From NCBI GenBank assembly GCA_039934635.1, contig JBDTLT010000117.1, forward strand, positions 1-16,070: a stretch of 16,070 nt of DNA, written 5' to 3'. Position 1 is the first letter of the stretch, and each line of letters begins with the position of its first letter. Both the position numbers and the translations under genes were made by a program. This stretch comes from DATLFA01 sp039934635. GTDB taxonomy: Bacteria > Actinomycetota > Acidimicrobiia > Acidimicrobiales > WLNW01. A model generated the notes under the pieces. That model was given only the letters and a program-made list of their open reading frames with translations, did not search any database and was not told the origin of the DNA. Below are positions 1 to 6,983 of this stretch, one piece after another.

Positions 1-83
1 GCACGCGACGTCCAGAGGTCGTCGGGCTCGGTGATGTGGGCATCGACATCGATCACATGGAGGTCGGCAAACGGTCGGGTCAT
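1..83 (-). CDS. Amidohydrolase-family protein, N-terminal fragment (cut by window edge)
   Basis: Only the first 27 codons lie in the window, starting at an ATG at 83. The start is supported by a GAGGGGA Shine-Dalgarno sequence about 8 nt upstream, and an earlier ATG upstream runs into a stop after three codons. The peptide contains VIDVDAHITEP at about residues 10-20. This is the typical opening of amidohydrolase-2 (TIM-barrel, metal-dependent) enzymes, where the D-x-D-x-H type motif supplies metal ligands; relatives include aminocarboxymuconate-semialdehyde and gamma-resorcylate decarboxylases. It lies 36 nt downstream of the SnoaL-like gene on the same strand, so it is probably the third gene of that operon. 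The specific substrate cannot be judged from this fragment. Confidence 0.75.
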   Translation of the reverse strand, partial: MTRPFADLHVIDVDAHITEPDDLWTSR

Positions 84-119
84 CGTGTCATCCCCTCGAT
101 CACTTGAGGGCCATCGTAC

Positions 120-533
120 TCACGGCCGTATGAGGAAGTGGACCCGCAGGGTCATGTGGGTGTACAGCCACCTACCCTCGCGCTTCTCGTAGCGTTCGAT
201 GTAGTGGCCGTGCCCCGTCACCGGCCCGATTTCGTTCGTGTAGGACGCCGTCCAGGTGCCCTCGGCCGCGGTGGGGCTGGTGAAGCGGATGTCGGGGTTC
301 GACGCATGGTGGATGGTGTTCGCGGTCGCAAGGTTCTTGCTGATGCGCCCCGCGATGGTGTCGCGGCCCCGCATTGTGTTGACGGCACCCTCGCGGTCGG
401 TGGTGAGCTCGGCGTCGTCGGCCCACAGCGTGGCGAACTCGTCCCACCGGTGTTGGTCGATGCACTGGCAATAGCGCGCTTTGAGCCTCTTGATCTCGTC
501 GAGGTCGTTGAGCTGTGCGAGGTCGAAACTCAC
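120..533 (-). CDS. SnoaL-like / NTF2-fold protein
   Basis: This 137-residue protein has the size and pattern of the SnoaL-like (SnoaL_4) branch of the NTF2-like cone-fold superfamily. Near the N-terminus, around residues 11-40, is the usual helix pair with R-Y-C-x-C-I-D followed by W-D-E-F-A-T-L-W-A-D-D. An HHASNPDI segment follows at 75-82, and beta strands fill the rest (GTWTASYTNE, GHGHYIERYEK, RWLYTHMTLRVHF). Family members include small hydratases, isomerases, cyclases and ring-hydroxylating dioxygenase beta-like proteins; which activity applies here is not visible. The start is GTG at 533, and its GTGA overlaps the stop of the upstream Monooxy_af470-like gene by 4 nt, indicating translational coupling. 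With the amidohydrolase downstream it looks like part of a small catabolic operon. Confidence 0.8.
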   Translation of the reverse strand: MSFDLAQLNDLDEIKRLKARYCQCIDQHRWDEFATLWADDAELTTDREGAVNTMRGRDTIAGRISKNLATANTIHHASNPDIRFTSPTAAEGTWTASYTNEIGPVTGHGHYIERYEKREGRWLYTHMTLRVHFLIRP

Positions 534-1009
534 TTGTCGGCCGTTGCCTTGTGCATTCGCTCACGCGCGCTGTCGGCGTCGGCCGCCCGCACGAGCGAAC
601 CCGCTTTGCCGAGACCGAACGCGGGCATGTTGCCGTAGAAGGCCTCGTACTCTCCGGCGCGAACCAGGTAGGTCTCGTGCCAGATGCCGGTACGAGCGTC
701 CTTGCCGACACGACGCCAATAGTTGCGCCAGACCTCGAGGTGAGGATCTTCCTTGTCGCGAGCGAACGCCTCGAGATGCTCGAACGACCGCCAGTACTGC
801 ACGATCGTCGGCAGCCCGAGCTGGTAACCGAGCAGACCCTTATCGGGATGCTGGGTCAGGTAGTCGAGCATCGGTTTCATACCGCGGCGCCCACCGAGAT
901 CACGGATGGAGCGCAGCGGGTGCAGCGGCTCGATACGGGCACCGATGAGGAAGACGACGAAGTCGCCTTCGATCTCGGCTTTCCAACGACCTTGATTCAC
1001 CTTTGCCAT
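530..1009 (-). CDS. DUF4188 / Monooxy_af470-like family protein
   Basis: This 159-residue protein matches the DUF4188 family, also called monooxygenase af470-like after a fungal fumagillin-pathway enzyme. Hallmarks I can see are the opening strand (EGDFVVFLIGARI, residues 14-26), the QYWRSFEHLEAFAR segment (71-84), and the C-terminal block GIWHETYLVRAGEYEAFYGNMP at about 108-129 followed by GLGKAG, which is diagnostic for the family. The fold is expected to be a ferredoxin-like alpha/beta barrel. A catalytic role for most bacterial members is unproven, so monooxygenase activity is only inferred. The start is an ATG at 1009, with no clear Shine-Dalgarno sequence. The gene is the first of a probable three-gene operon with the SnoaL-like and amidohydrolase genes, and is divergent from the methyltransferase. 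Confidence 0.8.
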   Translation of the reverse strand: MAKVNQGRWKAEIEGDFVVFLIGARIEPLHPLRSIRDLGGRRGMKPMLDYLTQHPDKGLLGYQLGLPTIVQYWRSFEHLEAFARDKEDPHLEVWRNYWRRVGKDARTGIWHETYLVRAGEYEAFYGNMPAFGLGKAGSLVRAADADSARERMHKATADK

Positions 1010-1073
1010 GGCCTATTCGTAGTCGCGACCGGCGAACAACTCAACTGCCGTCGCTCCCGTGCGAGACTGCCGC

Positions 1074-2186
1074 ATGAACCGTCGCTCCCCCGCCGACTTG
1101 TCCCCAAGATCCGTGCTCGGTGTGCCCTTCCTTCCTCCCGGCGCGGTCACCGGCGCAGGCAACCGAGCGCGCGCGTTGGTGTACCGGCTACACGCACGTA
1201 TGGCGCCACCCCCGGTGCGCATCCTCGAGGGCATCTTCGGCGCACTCGAACACCGGGTGCTCGTGGCGTTGTGCGCGGCGGGCGTGCCCGATGCGCTCAC
1301 CGGCAAGATTGATCCGGCCGCGCTCGCCGGCAAGATCGGCGCTGACCCGATTGCCCTCGAACGACTGCTGCGATTCGCGGCCACTCGGGGATGGGTGCGC
1401 ATCGATCGGCGGGGCCGCGTGCGCCCGACCGCGGTGACCGCTTTCCTGCGTCGTGACCATCCCGGCGGGTGGCGGGCGTGGGTCGACTTCGCCGGCGGCG
1501 ACGAGATCGTCGCCGCGGTGGCGTCGCTGACGATCGGCGCCAAACCGGCCGATGCATTCGCCGCGGCAAACGGACTTCCATTCTTCGACTGGATGGCGCT
1601 CCATCCCGAGCGGTGGACCGCCTTCGACGACGCCATGGCCGCGGGTGGGCGCATGCACGCGCTCACGATCGATGCGGCGCTCGATTGGTCGGCGACCCAC
1701 CGAGTGTGCGACGTCGGCGGCGGCACCGGCCACTTGCTGGCGGCATTACTCGAACTGCAACCTCACCTCTCGGGCGCGGTATTCGACTTGCCCGCCGTCG
1801 TGGCGCGTGCGGTCCAGCACGACCGGCTCACTGCGATCGGTGGCGACGCCTTCCACGAAGTGCCGGGCGGTTTCGACACCTACTTACTCGTCAATGTCTT
1901 GCACGACTGGAATGACGGCGATGCGGCCAAGATCCTCGACCGGGTCGCCGACGCAGCAACCAGCGACAGTCGCATCGTCGTCGTCGACAATGAGCGTACG
2001 GCGTCACCGCGAAACGACCTCGCGGTGAGCGCCGACGTGTTGATGGCCGCGTTGACCAACGGCGGCCGAGAGCGCAGCACTACTGAGTTCGAAGGACTCG
2101 GCCGTCGCTGCAGCTTGCGACTCGATCGCACTGTGCGTCTCGCGTCGGGCGACGTCGCCCACGAGTTCGTCACTTCCCGACGCTGA
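1074..2186 (+). CDS. SAM-dependent O-methyltransferase (Methyltransf_2 type)
   Basis: The product of about 370 residues has a winged-helix dimerisation region (roughly 48-125, with ALEHRVLVALCAAGVPDAL). This is followed by a class-I methyltransferase domain with SAM motif I VCDVGGGTGH at 211-220, an acidic FDLP after the second strand (237-240), and NVLHDWND at 274-281. The His of HDW corresponds to the catalytic base of plant and bacterial O-methyltransferases. A late DVLMAALTNGGRERSTTEFE block (321-340) is also typical. It should transfer a methyl group from SAM to a hydroxyl of a small molecule, probably aromatic or polyketide-like. The start is uncertain: GTG at 1059, ATG at 1074 and ATG at 1200 are all in frame, and none has a strong ribosome site. 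I chose 1074; 1200 would begin exactly at the conserved domain. The 3' end overlaps sodC by 17 nt from the opposite strand. Confidence 0.85.
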   Translation: MNRRSPADLSPRSVLGVPFLPPGAVTGAGNRARALVYRLHARMAPPPVRILEGIFGALEHRVLVALCAAGVPDALTGKIDPAALAGKIGADPIALERLLRFAATRGWVRIDRRGRVRPTAVTAFLRRDHPGGWRAWVDFAGGDEIVAAVASLTIGAKPADAFAAANGLPFFDWMALHPERWTAFDDAMAAGGRMHALTIDAALDWSATHRVCDVGGGTGHLLAALLELQPHLSGAVFDLPAVVARAVQHDRLTAIGGDAFHEVPGGFDTYLLVNVLHDWNDGDAAKILDRVADAATSDSRIVVVDNERTASPRNDLAVSADVLMAALTNGGRERSTTEFEGLGRRCSLRLDRTVRLASGDVAHEFVTSRR

Positions 2187-2793
2187 TCACCCCGCACGCG
2201 ATGCGGTCGGCGGCGTTACCCGTTCCTTGCGTCTTCGCGAGCGCCTCCGCACCGGCCACGTACTGATCAGGAGCGGTACCGACGGGCACGTTGCCGAAGT
2301 TGTCCGGTTTGGCGTGAAGGATCACGACTCGATTCGCAAGATCGCTGATCGGGATGCGGTCGATATCGAATCGCATCGACACCGTCGAATCGTTGTTGAC
2401 GAAGACCGATGGCATGTCGCCGGTATGGTCGCCGTGCGTCTTCGACGTCGAGTTGAGATGACCATCCGCGGAGACGAACCATGTGCTGGCTGCCTTGGTC
2501 ATGTCCGCCACGCAGTCACTGCCGTTCGCAGGATCGTTGTTGGCATGGATGTGAAAGCCGTGAAACGCCTCGAGTGCCGTGTCCTTGGGCATCGCGCTCA
2601 GGTCCACTTGCACGCGCGTCTTGTCCTTGCTGACTTCGAAGCGGACTTTGCCGACTTCTACGCCGTCGGCGCCACGCAGGACGGTCGACGCCTTCTTGCT
2701 GCCGCCGTTGGCTCCCGCGACACCGGCCGCCAAGAACCCGCCGACTACTACTGCGGCGACTACCGCGATGATCGAACCTGTGCGCCTTTGCAT
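2170..2793 (-). CDS. sodC: Secreted Cu/Zn-type superoxide dismutase
   Basis: This 207-residue protein disproportionates superoxide outside the cytoplasm. Residues 8-28 form a hydrophobic export signal or anchor without a lipobox Cys. Expected copper ligands are H81 and H83 (HGFHIH), bridging H112 (GHLN) and H160 (VVILHAKPD). Expected zinc-site residues are H120, H123 and D126 (HGDHTGD). C94 and C200 fit the structural disulfide, and R197 in RIACGVI fits the substrate-guiding Arg. The loop between the second and third zinc-site histidines is about six residues shorter than in classical enzymes. The ATG at 2793 is preceded by GGAGGGAAC, a strong ribosome site; the frame stays open further upstream, but that extension carries no signal. 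The gene begins inside the last 34 nt of the upstream membrane-protein gene and has its own ECF-like promoter. Confidence 0.92.
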   Translation of the reverse strand: MQRRTGSIIAVVAAVVVGGFLAAGVAGANGGSKKASTVLRGADGVEVGKVRFEVSKDKTRVQVDLSAMPKDTALEAFHGFHIHANNDPANGSDCVADMTKAASTWFVSADGHLNSTSKTHGDHTGDMPSVFVNNDSTVSMRFDIDRIPISDLANRVVILHAKPDNFGNVPVGTAPDQYVAGAEALAKTQGTGNAADRIACGVISVGK

Positions 2794-3485
2794 GTTCCCT
2801 CCGAGATCGATTGCTGTTTCTCGGTCTGACGAGGTGAACCCTTCGGCCGGTTCAGTCTTCGCGGAAAGCTGTGCCATGTCGGACTGCGCAACGCCGGATC
2901 ACGCGACGCGATGTAACAGCACACGATCGCCACGGCTGCCATCATGGCGAAGCGCAACTCGTGCTCGCCAGGCGGCAATAGCGCGACGCGACGCGACGCG
3001 GCAGCCACCACCGCGACGAAGCAGAGCAGGGCCGCCACACCCGCGAGGCCCGTCGCGCGTGCAGTGCGCGCCGCCGTCAGTTCGGCCGCGAGCACCACCG
3101 CCAATGATGTCGTCAACCCGATCCAACACCACCGAGGCGGCGACAACCGATGCGGGTCGGCGATGAAGATCCATTGTGCGGCGATCCAGAGCACGAGGGC
3201 CGGCACGATCCACACCAACCGATGCGCAAACCGCCGGCGTACGGGGGTTGGTGACGACGCCAGCGTGACTCCCGCAGGATCGACCAAGATCGGCGCCAGC
3301 AGAAGCGCAGTGCACAGCGACACGAGCGTGCGGTCGGTATCGGGCGCGGCGTCGGTTCGCCACATGACGACCGCGACCACCCCGAGCGCGACGACCGAGA
3401 GATGCCACCGCACAATTCGTCCCGCTACCCAAGCGGCCACGACGAATCGTCGCTGCCCGAGCGATGGCCGGCTGAATCTGTTCAC
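2760..3485 (-). CDS. Multi-spanning membrane protein of the ABC-2-like cassette
   Basis: This predicted integral membrane protein of about 241 residues has roughly six hydrophobic segments, near 28-42, 54-70, 89-109, 119-136, 146-163 and 177-193. A basic hydrophilic tail (about 200-241) overlaps the sodC start. A DPAGVTLASSPTPVRRRFAHRL stretch (69-90) between helices resembles the cytoplasmic loop of ABC-2 type permease subunits, so it is probably a second channel subunit for the neighbouring ATPase. I chose GTG at 3485 because its GTGA overlaps the stop of the large permease gene by 4 nt; an ATG at 3503 is also in frame. A short (GCGAC)3.6 repeat occurs inside the gene. I do not recognise a closer family, and the transport role comes from context. 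Confidence 0.7.
   Translation of the reverse strand: MNRFSRPSLGQRRFVVAAWVAGRIVRWHLSVVALGVVAVVMWRTDAAPDTDRTLVSLCTALLLAPILVDPAGVTLASSPTPVRRRFAHRLVWIVPALVLWIAAQWIFIADPHRLSPPRWCWIGLTTSLAVVLAAELTAARTARATGLAGVAALLCFVAVVAAASRRVALLPPGEHELRFAMMAAVAIVCCYIASRDPALRSPTWHSFPRRLNRPKGSPRQTEKQQSISEGTCKGAQVRSSR
2826..2854 (-). promoter_or_regulatory. Predicted ECF-type promoter of sodC
   Basis: On the minus strand TGAACC (2854-2849), a 17-nt spacer and CGTCAG (2831-2826) repeat the pattern found before the sigma gene, including the CCT just before CGTCAG. The -10 ends 32 nt before the sodC ATG, leaving room for the GGAGGG ribosome site. The site lies inside the C-terminal codons of the preceding membrane-protein gene. 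The TGAACC here is also one arm of an inverted repeat, with the other arm at 2835-2840 and an 8-nt spacer. Confidence 0.6.
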
Positions 3486-5272
3486 GGCGTGACGTCGGCA
3501 CAACGGTTGCGGGGCGCGATCACTGCGGCGCGGCCACTCGGACTACGGGCTGCCACGAACTCGCCCGGCACCGCCCAACCACCGAGTGCGAAAAGGCGCG
3601 CCGACGTCGTCGCCGGTTCCATCAGTACCGACCAGTTGGCGGTGAGAACCCGCTGAACTTCGGCGGCGTCGACGTTGTCGCTGAGCCAGGCCGCCGCCAA
3701 CCAATCGGCCGCCAACAACACCGTGCCGTGCACGGGTGTCGGGTCGGGTATGCGGTACGTGAAGTTCTCGTAGTGGTCGTTGAGATCGACCCAATCACCC
3801 ATTGCTCGTTCCCGCGCCACTGCGCCGGCGCCGCGAGTTGCCGGGCTCGCTTGTCGGGTCAGCCATCCGGCGATCACTGCCCGGGCTTCACCGGCCGCGG
3901 AGCACGTTGTCAACGGGCTCGCAATCGCGATGCGTCCGGCATCGTGGTTGCGCGCCAGGAGTTGGGTCGTCCATGCCGCGCTCCCCGACCCTGCCTCGGC
4001 CCACCAGACGGTGTCGGGAAGCCCGACGATCGTGAGCGCGGTGCGGTACGCAAGTGCGATCTCCATGTCGTCGTCTCGCACTTCGCCATAGTCGGCGGTC
4101 ACCACTGCATCGCGGCCGAAGACGACACTTGGGTCGACCGCCCTCGCAACTTTCGCGTCGACCACCGTGCGGACATCGATCTGCGGACGCATCGACACGG
4201 TGACGCCCGTTGCCACCGCCGCGGGCGGCGCCGCGTTCACGACGTTGCTGACAACTTCGAGCAGCGCAGGGCGAATGTGATCGAGTCGCGGCCAAACGCA
4301 CGTCGTCACCACTCCACTCGTCGCGCAGGACTGCACCTCGACGGGGCGCTCGAGACGCGTTGCCGCGGTAGCAACACCATCGGTGCCCGGCGCCCGAATC
4401 TGCGCAAACCCGCTGATCGCGAGAACCACCGTCGACACACCGAGCACGACGGCGACACGACGCGTCCGTCCGCTGCGCAGCAGCGCAACGGCGACCGGCA
4501 ACCCGATGGATGCGACCACGAATACCAGATGCCATTCGTCGTGACGGATCTCGAGCTCGCGGTAGTGATCCGCGACATCGGCCTCGACGAGGAAGTGCAG
4601 CCACCGCCACTGCGGGCTCTGCTGATGAAAGTTGGCCTGCACGATGATCGTGGCAATGCACGCGGCAAACGCCGCGCCCACGATGGGTATCCACCGGGCC
4701 ACGGCGACGCCGAGCACGGCTGCGCCCACGATGAGCACCGGCCCCAACGCCACTATCGACCAGCGCGGCGTCCCGAACGCACGCGTCGCGGACACGATGA
4801 AAACCAGGGCGGTGACGATCACGCCGGCGACGATGAGCGATGAAGTGGCCAACAGGTGCGCGGTGGTGCGCGATTCCATCGGCATGGGGAGGGTGGCAAA
4901 GAGCTCGTCGGTGCGATGTCGCCGTGAGCGCAGCACTGCGCAGGCACTCGCCACCAACGCACCCCACGCGAACAGGACGCACACCAGCAACTGATCGCTT
5001 TCGGCGGTGCCCAGGTCGATGCGCTCGGTGTGGAAGATCGCCAGTGGCGCGAGCGCCAACATCAGGGCGAAGCCGATGAGCGTGCCGGGGTGGACGTGCA
5101 GCCGGTAGGCCTCGACGCGAGCCAACTGGAGTACGGATTGTCGGGGGGACGGCGCGCCGATGAGCCGGGACCGCCGTGATTCGGTCTCGAAGTCGGGATG
5201 GCGCCGCCGACGCCACCACATGAACGCACTCACCGCCGCGACCAAGAGTACGAGGATGACGAGATCCTTCAT
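3482..5272 (-). CDS. ABC-2-like permease with large C-terminal soluble domain
   Basis: The 596-residue protein starts with a membrane helix (1-19), then a basic linker. About seven further hydrophobic segments follow, near 63-80, 94-114, 140-162, 171-192, 195-212, 247-265 and 272-290. The loop TDELFATLPMPMESRTTAHLL (121-141) is typical of ABC-2 permeases. From about residue 291 to 596 the protein is soluble in character, probably extracytoplasmic. Large ABC-2 permeases in this size class sometimes carry an M1-peptidase-like tail, but no HEXXH zinc motif is present here, so I assign no enzyme activity. The ATG at 5272 overlaps the ATPase stop by 4 nt, so both should be made together. The exported or imported substrate is unknown. 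Confidence 0.75.
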   Translation of the reverse strand: MKDLVILVLLVAAVSAFMWWRRRRHPDFETESRRSRLIGAPSPRQSVLQLARVEAYRLHVHPGTLIGFALMLALAPLAIFHTERIDLGTAESDQLLVCVLFAWGALVASACAVLRSRRHRTDELFATLPMPMESRTTAHLLATSSLIVAGVIVTALVFIVSATRAFGTPRWSIVALGPVLIVGAAVLGVAVARWIPIVGAAFAACIATIIVQANFHQQSPQWRWLHFLVEADVADHYRELEIRHDEWHLVFVVASIGLPVAVALLRSGRTRRVAVVLGVSTVVLAISGFAQIRAPGTDGVATAATRLERPVEVQSCATSGVVTTCVWPRLDHIRPALLEVVSNVVNAAPPAAVATGVTVSMRPQIDVRTVVDAKVARAVDPSVVFGRDAVVTADYGEVRDDDMEIALAYRTALTIVGLPDTVWWAEAGSGSAAWTTQLLARNHDAGRIAIASPLTTCSAAGEARAVIAGWLTRQASPATRGAGAVARERAMGDWVDLNDHYENFTYRIPDPTPVHGTVLLAADWLAAAWLSDNVDAAEVQRVLTANWSVLMEPATTSARLFALGGWAVPGEFVAARSPSGRAAVIAPRNRCADVTP

Positions 5273-6141
5273 GCGCCGACGACCGCGCCTGAATTGCGCC
5301 CGACCAGCAGCAGGTAGGCATCGTCGATGGTGGGGCTCACCAACGTCGCGCCGTCAGGAGGCGTACCGATGTGGCGGCGTTGACCCAGCGCGTCGATCCA
5401 CGACAGCTTGGCCGACGGGTCGACCTGGTCGACCTGATCACTGACCCACACATGCCCGGCCGCGCGCGCGGCGAGCTCGGCCGGCGTGCCATCGAAGCGA
5501 ACCGAACCACCGTCGATCACGATCACTCGTTGGCACATCGCCGCGATGTCGTCGGTCTGGTGCGTCGACAACACGACGACCTGTGACTCACGACGGCGGG
5601 ACAGAACCTCTCGGAACCGCAGCCGCAATTCAGGGTCGAGACCGGCCGTCGGTTCATCGAGCACGAGCAAGTCGGGTTCACCGATGAGCGCCTGTGCAAT
5701 CGCGACACGTCGACGCATGCCACCGGACAGTGCGCGGATCTTCTTGTGCATCACATCCTCGAGACCGACGACAGTGAGCACCCGTCGCACTTCGGCGCGA
5801 CGAGCCCCCCGGTCATCAAGTTCCTTCAAGATCGCGATGTAGTCGACGAAGTCGAATGCGCTGAAGTGGCCGTAGAAGCCGGGTTCTTGTGGGCAGTACC
5901 CCAGCCGCTGACGGATGGCGCGCAGCGCCGCCGGCGTGTCCGGCCGCTGCCCCAGCAGGCGTAACTCGCCGTTGTCGGCCGCCAGCACCGTCGCGAGGAT
6001 GCGCAGAAGTGTCGTCTTGCCGGCACCATTCGGCCCGAGCAAGCCGGTGATGCCGGGCTCGAGCCGTGCCGTGACGCCATCGAGCGCCACCGTGCTCCCG
6101 AACCGCTTGCGCAGCTCGACGAATTCGACCGTTGGGGTCAT
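5269..6141 (-). CDS. ABC transporter ATP-binding protein
   Basis: This 290-residue nucleotide-binding subunit has every key motif: Walker A GPNGAGKT (36-43), Q-loop Gln85 in GYCPQEPG, signature LSGGM (138-142), Walker B LLVLDE (158-163), D-loop GLDP, and the switch His194 in LSTHQ. Residues after about 230 form a C-terminal extension typical of the ABC-2 export ATPase class (CcmA/NatA-like). It should power the permease encoded immediately downstream. The start is ATG at 6141, preceded by GGGAGG with a 7-nt spacer; the reading frame remains open far upstream, but that part is the shadow of the anti-sigma gene. ATGA overlaps of 4 nt link it to both neighbours. Confidence 0.93.
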   Translation of the reverse strand: MTPTVEFVELRKRFGSTVALDGVTARLEPGITGLLGPNGAGKTTLLRILATVLAADNGELRLLGQRPDTPAALRAIRQRLGYCPQEPGFYGHFSAFDFVDYIAILKELDDRGARRAEVRRVLTVVGLEDVMHKKIRALSGGMRRRVAIAQALIGEPDLLVLDEPTAGLDPELRLRFREVLSRRRESQVVVLSTHQTDDIAAMCQRVIVIDGGSVRFDGTPAELAARAAGHVWVSDQVDQVDPSAKLSWIDALGQRRHIGTPPDGATLVSPTIDDAYLLLVGRNSGAVVGA

Positions 6142-6983
6142 GCCAACCTCCCGAGATAGGGGTCGACACGACGCGAACGCGCCGCGAAGACCAACGCGCT
6201 CACCAGCGCGACCGCAACCGTCACGAGCTGACCGGCCGGACGGAACACAACGAAGCGATTGAACAGTGCTTCGGCGTGACGAGTCCGAAACAGCGAGCAG
6301 GCCACCGTGAGCGCGATCCAGGCCACCGCGGTGGCCGTCGCGGCGCGGCCGAGCGACATCCACGTCGACAGCGCGAGCACCACTGCACTCAATGCCAGCG
6401 CCGGCGCCAGCCACAACCACGCGCGAGCTGCGGGGCCGGCAACTCCCAGCGACATGACCGCCGAAGACACGACGCAGACCGCGAGCACCGTCATCGACCG
6501 CAAAAGCAACAGACGCCACGGAGCGAACGGTGTCGCTCGTTCGATCTCGCTGGTGTTGCCGAAGGGCGAGCCGTAGGCCACCGCGATCGCCAGCACCGGC
6601 ATGATCGGCGCGATCACAAGGAAGGGAAGGCTGCGACTCGCCCCGGACGCAACGTGCGAGAGCAGCACGCCGAACGCGAGTGACAGCACCGTCGCCCCGA
6701 ACCAACTCAGTCGCATCGATGGCGTCGTGCCGACCAAGCGGGCGGTCGGCGCCGATATGCCGAGGCGTTCGAGTACTCGTTCGAGCCACGGCAGTCGCGG
6801 CGAGTCGATGATGTCGGCGATGGCTGGCCACGTGCGCTCGGCGAGCGGAGCGGCGAGCTCACTCAGCCGCTCGCGGCACTCGGCGCACCGCAGGGTGTGC
6901 GCCTCGATCGACAGCACGCGGGCGTGGTCGAGATCGCCGACGGCGTACTGCGCCAGGAGTTCGGGCGGGGCATGCCAGTTCAT
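6138..6983 (-). CDS. Zinc-finger anti-sigma domain fused to six-helix ABC-2-like membrane domain
   Basis: This 281-residue protein has a cytoplasmic N-terminal zf-HC2/ZAS domain (about 1-60) with the classical H-x3-C-x2-C site at H29, C33 and C36. Six hydrophobic helices follow, near 94-112, 119-138, 158-180, 186-207, 215-232 and 250-268. Usual ZAS anti-sigma factors have one membrane helix or none, so the six-helix part is unusual. Its loop TSEIERATPFAPWRLLLLR (144-162) resembles the E-x-L-x-x-x-P loop of ABC-2 permeases. It should bind and inhibit the sigma factor encoded just upstream (4-nt overlap) while possibly sitting in the membrane as part of the ABC complex encoded downstream (4-nt overlap). 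The zinc-site thiols could make release redox-sensitive, as in RsrA; this is inference. Confidence 0.82.
   Translation of the reverse strand: MNWHAPPELLAQYAVGDLDHARVLSIEAHTLRCAECRERLSELAAPLAERTWPAIADIIDSPRLPWLERVLERLGISAPTARLVGTTPSMRLSWFGATVLSLAFGVLLSHVASGASRSLPFLVIAPIMPVLAIAVAYGSPFGNTSEIERATPFAPWRLLLLRSMTVLAVCVVSSAVMSLGVAGPAARAWLWLAPALALSAVVLALSTWMSLGRAATATAVAWIALTVACSLFRTRHAEALFNRFVVFRPAGQLVTVAVALVSALVFAARSRRVDPYLGRLA

Noticed and set aside
103..109. Weak CCCTC/GAGGG stem near 94-109 between the SnoaL-like and amidohydrolase genes as a terminator
   Set aside because: Only five pairs, no T-run, and part of it is the ribosome-binding site of the amidohydrolase gene.
2983..3000. GCGAC tandem repeat (about 3.6 copies) inside a membrane-protein gene, possible phase-variation tract
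   Set aside because: Too few copies to expect frequent slippage, and the repeat simply encodes an Ala/Ser/Arg stretch in frame.
3728..5321. Large open frames on both strands over the permease gene (371 and 477 residues)
   Set aside because: They are rich in Arg, His, Ala and Gly, as expected for shadow frames in GC-rich coding DNA, and show no domain; the permease frame has membrane helices and fits the operon overlaps.
6142..6831. Extension of the ABC ATPase frame upstream to make a 520-residue protein
   Set aside because: It overlaps the anti-sigma gene in another frame, is Arg-rich low-complexity shadow sequence, and the ATG at 6141 has a good ribosome site.
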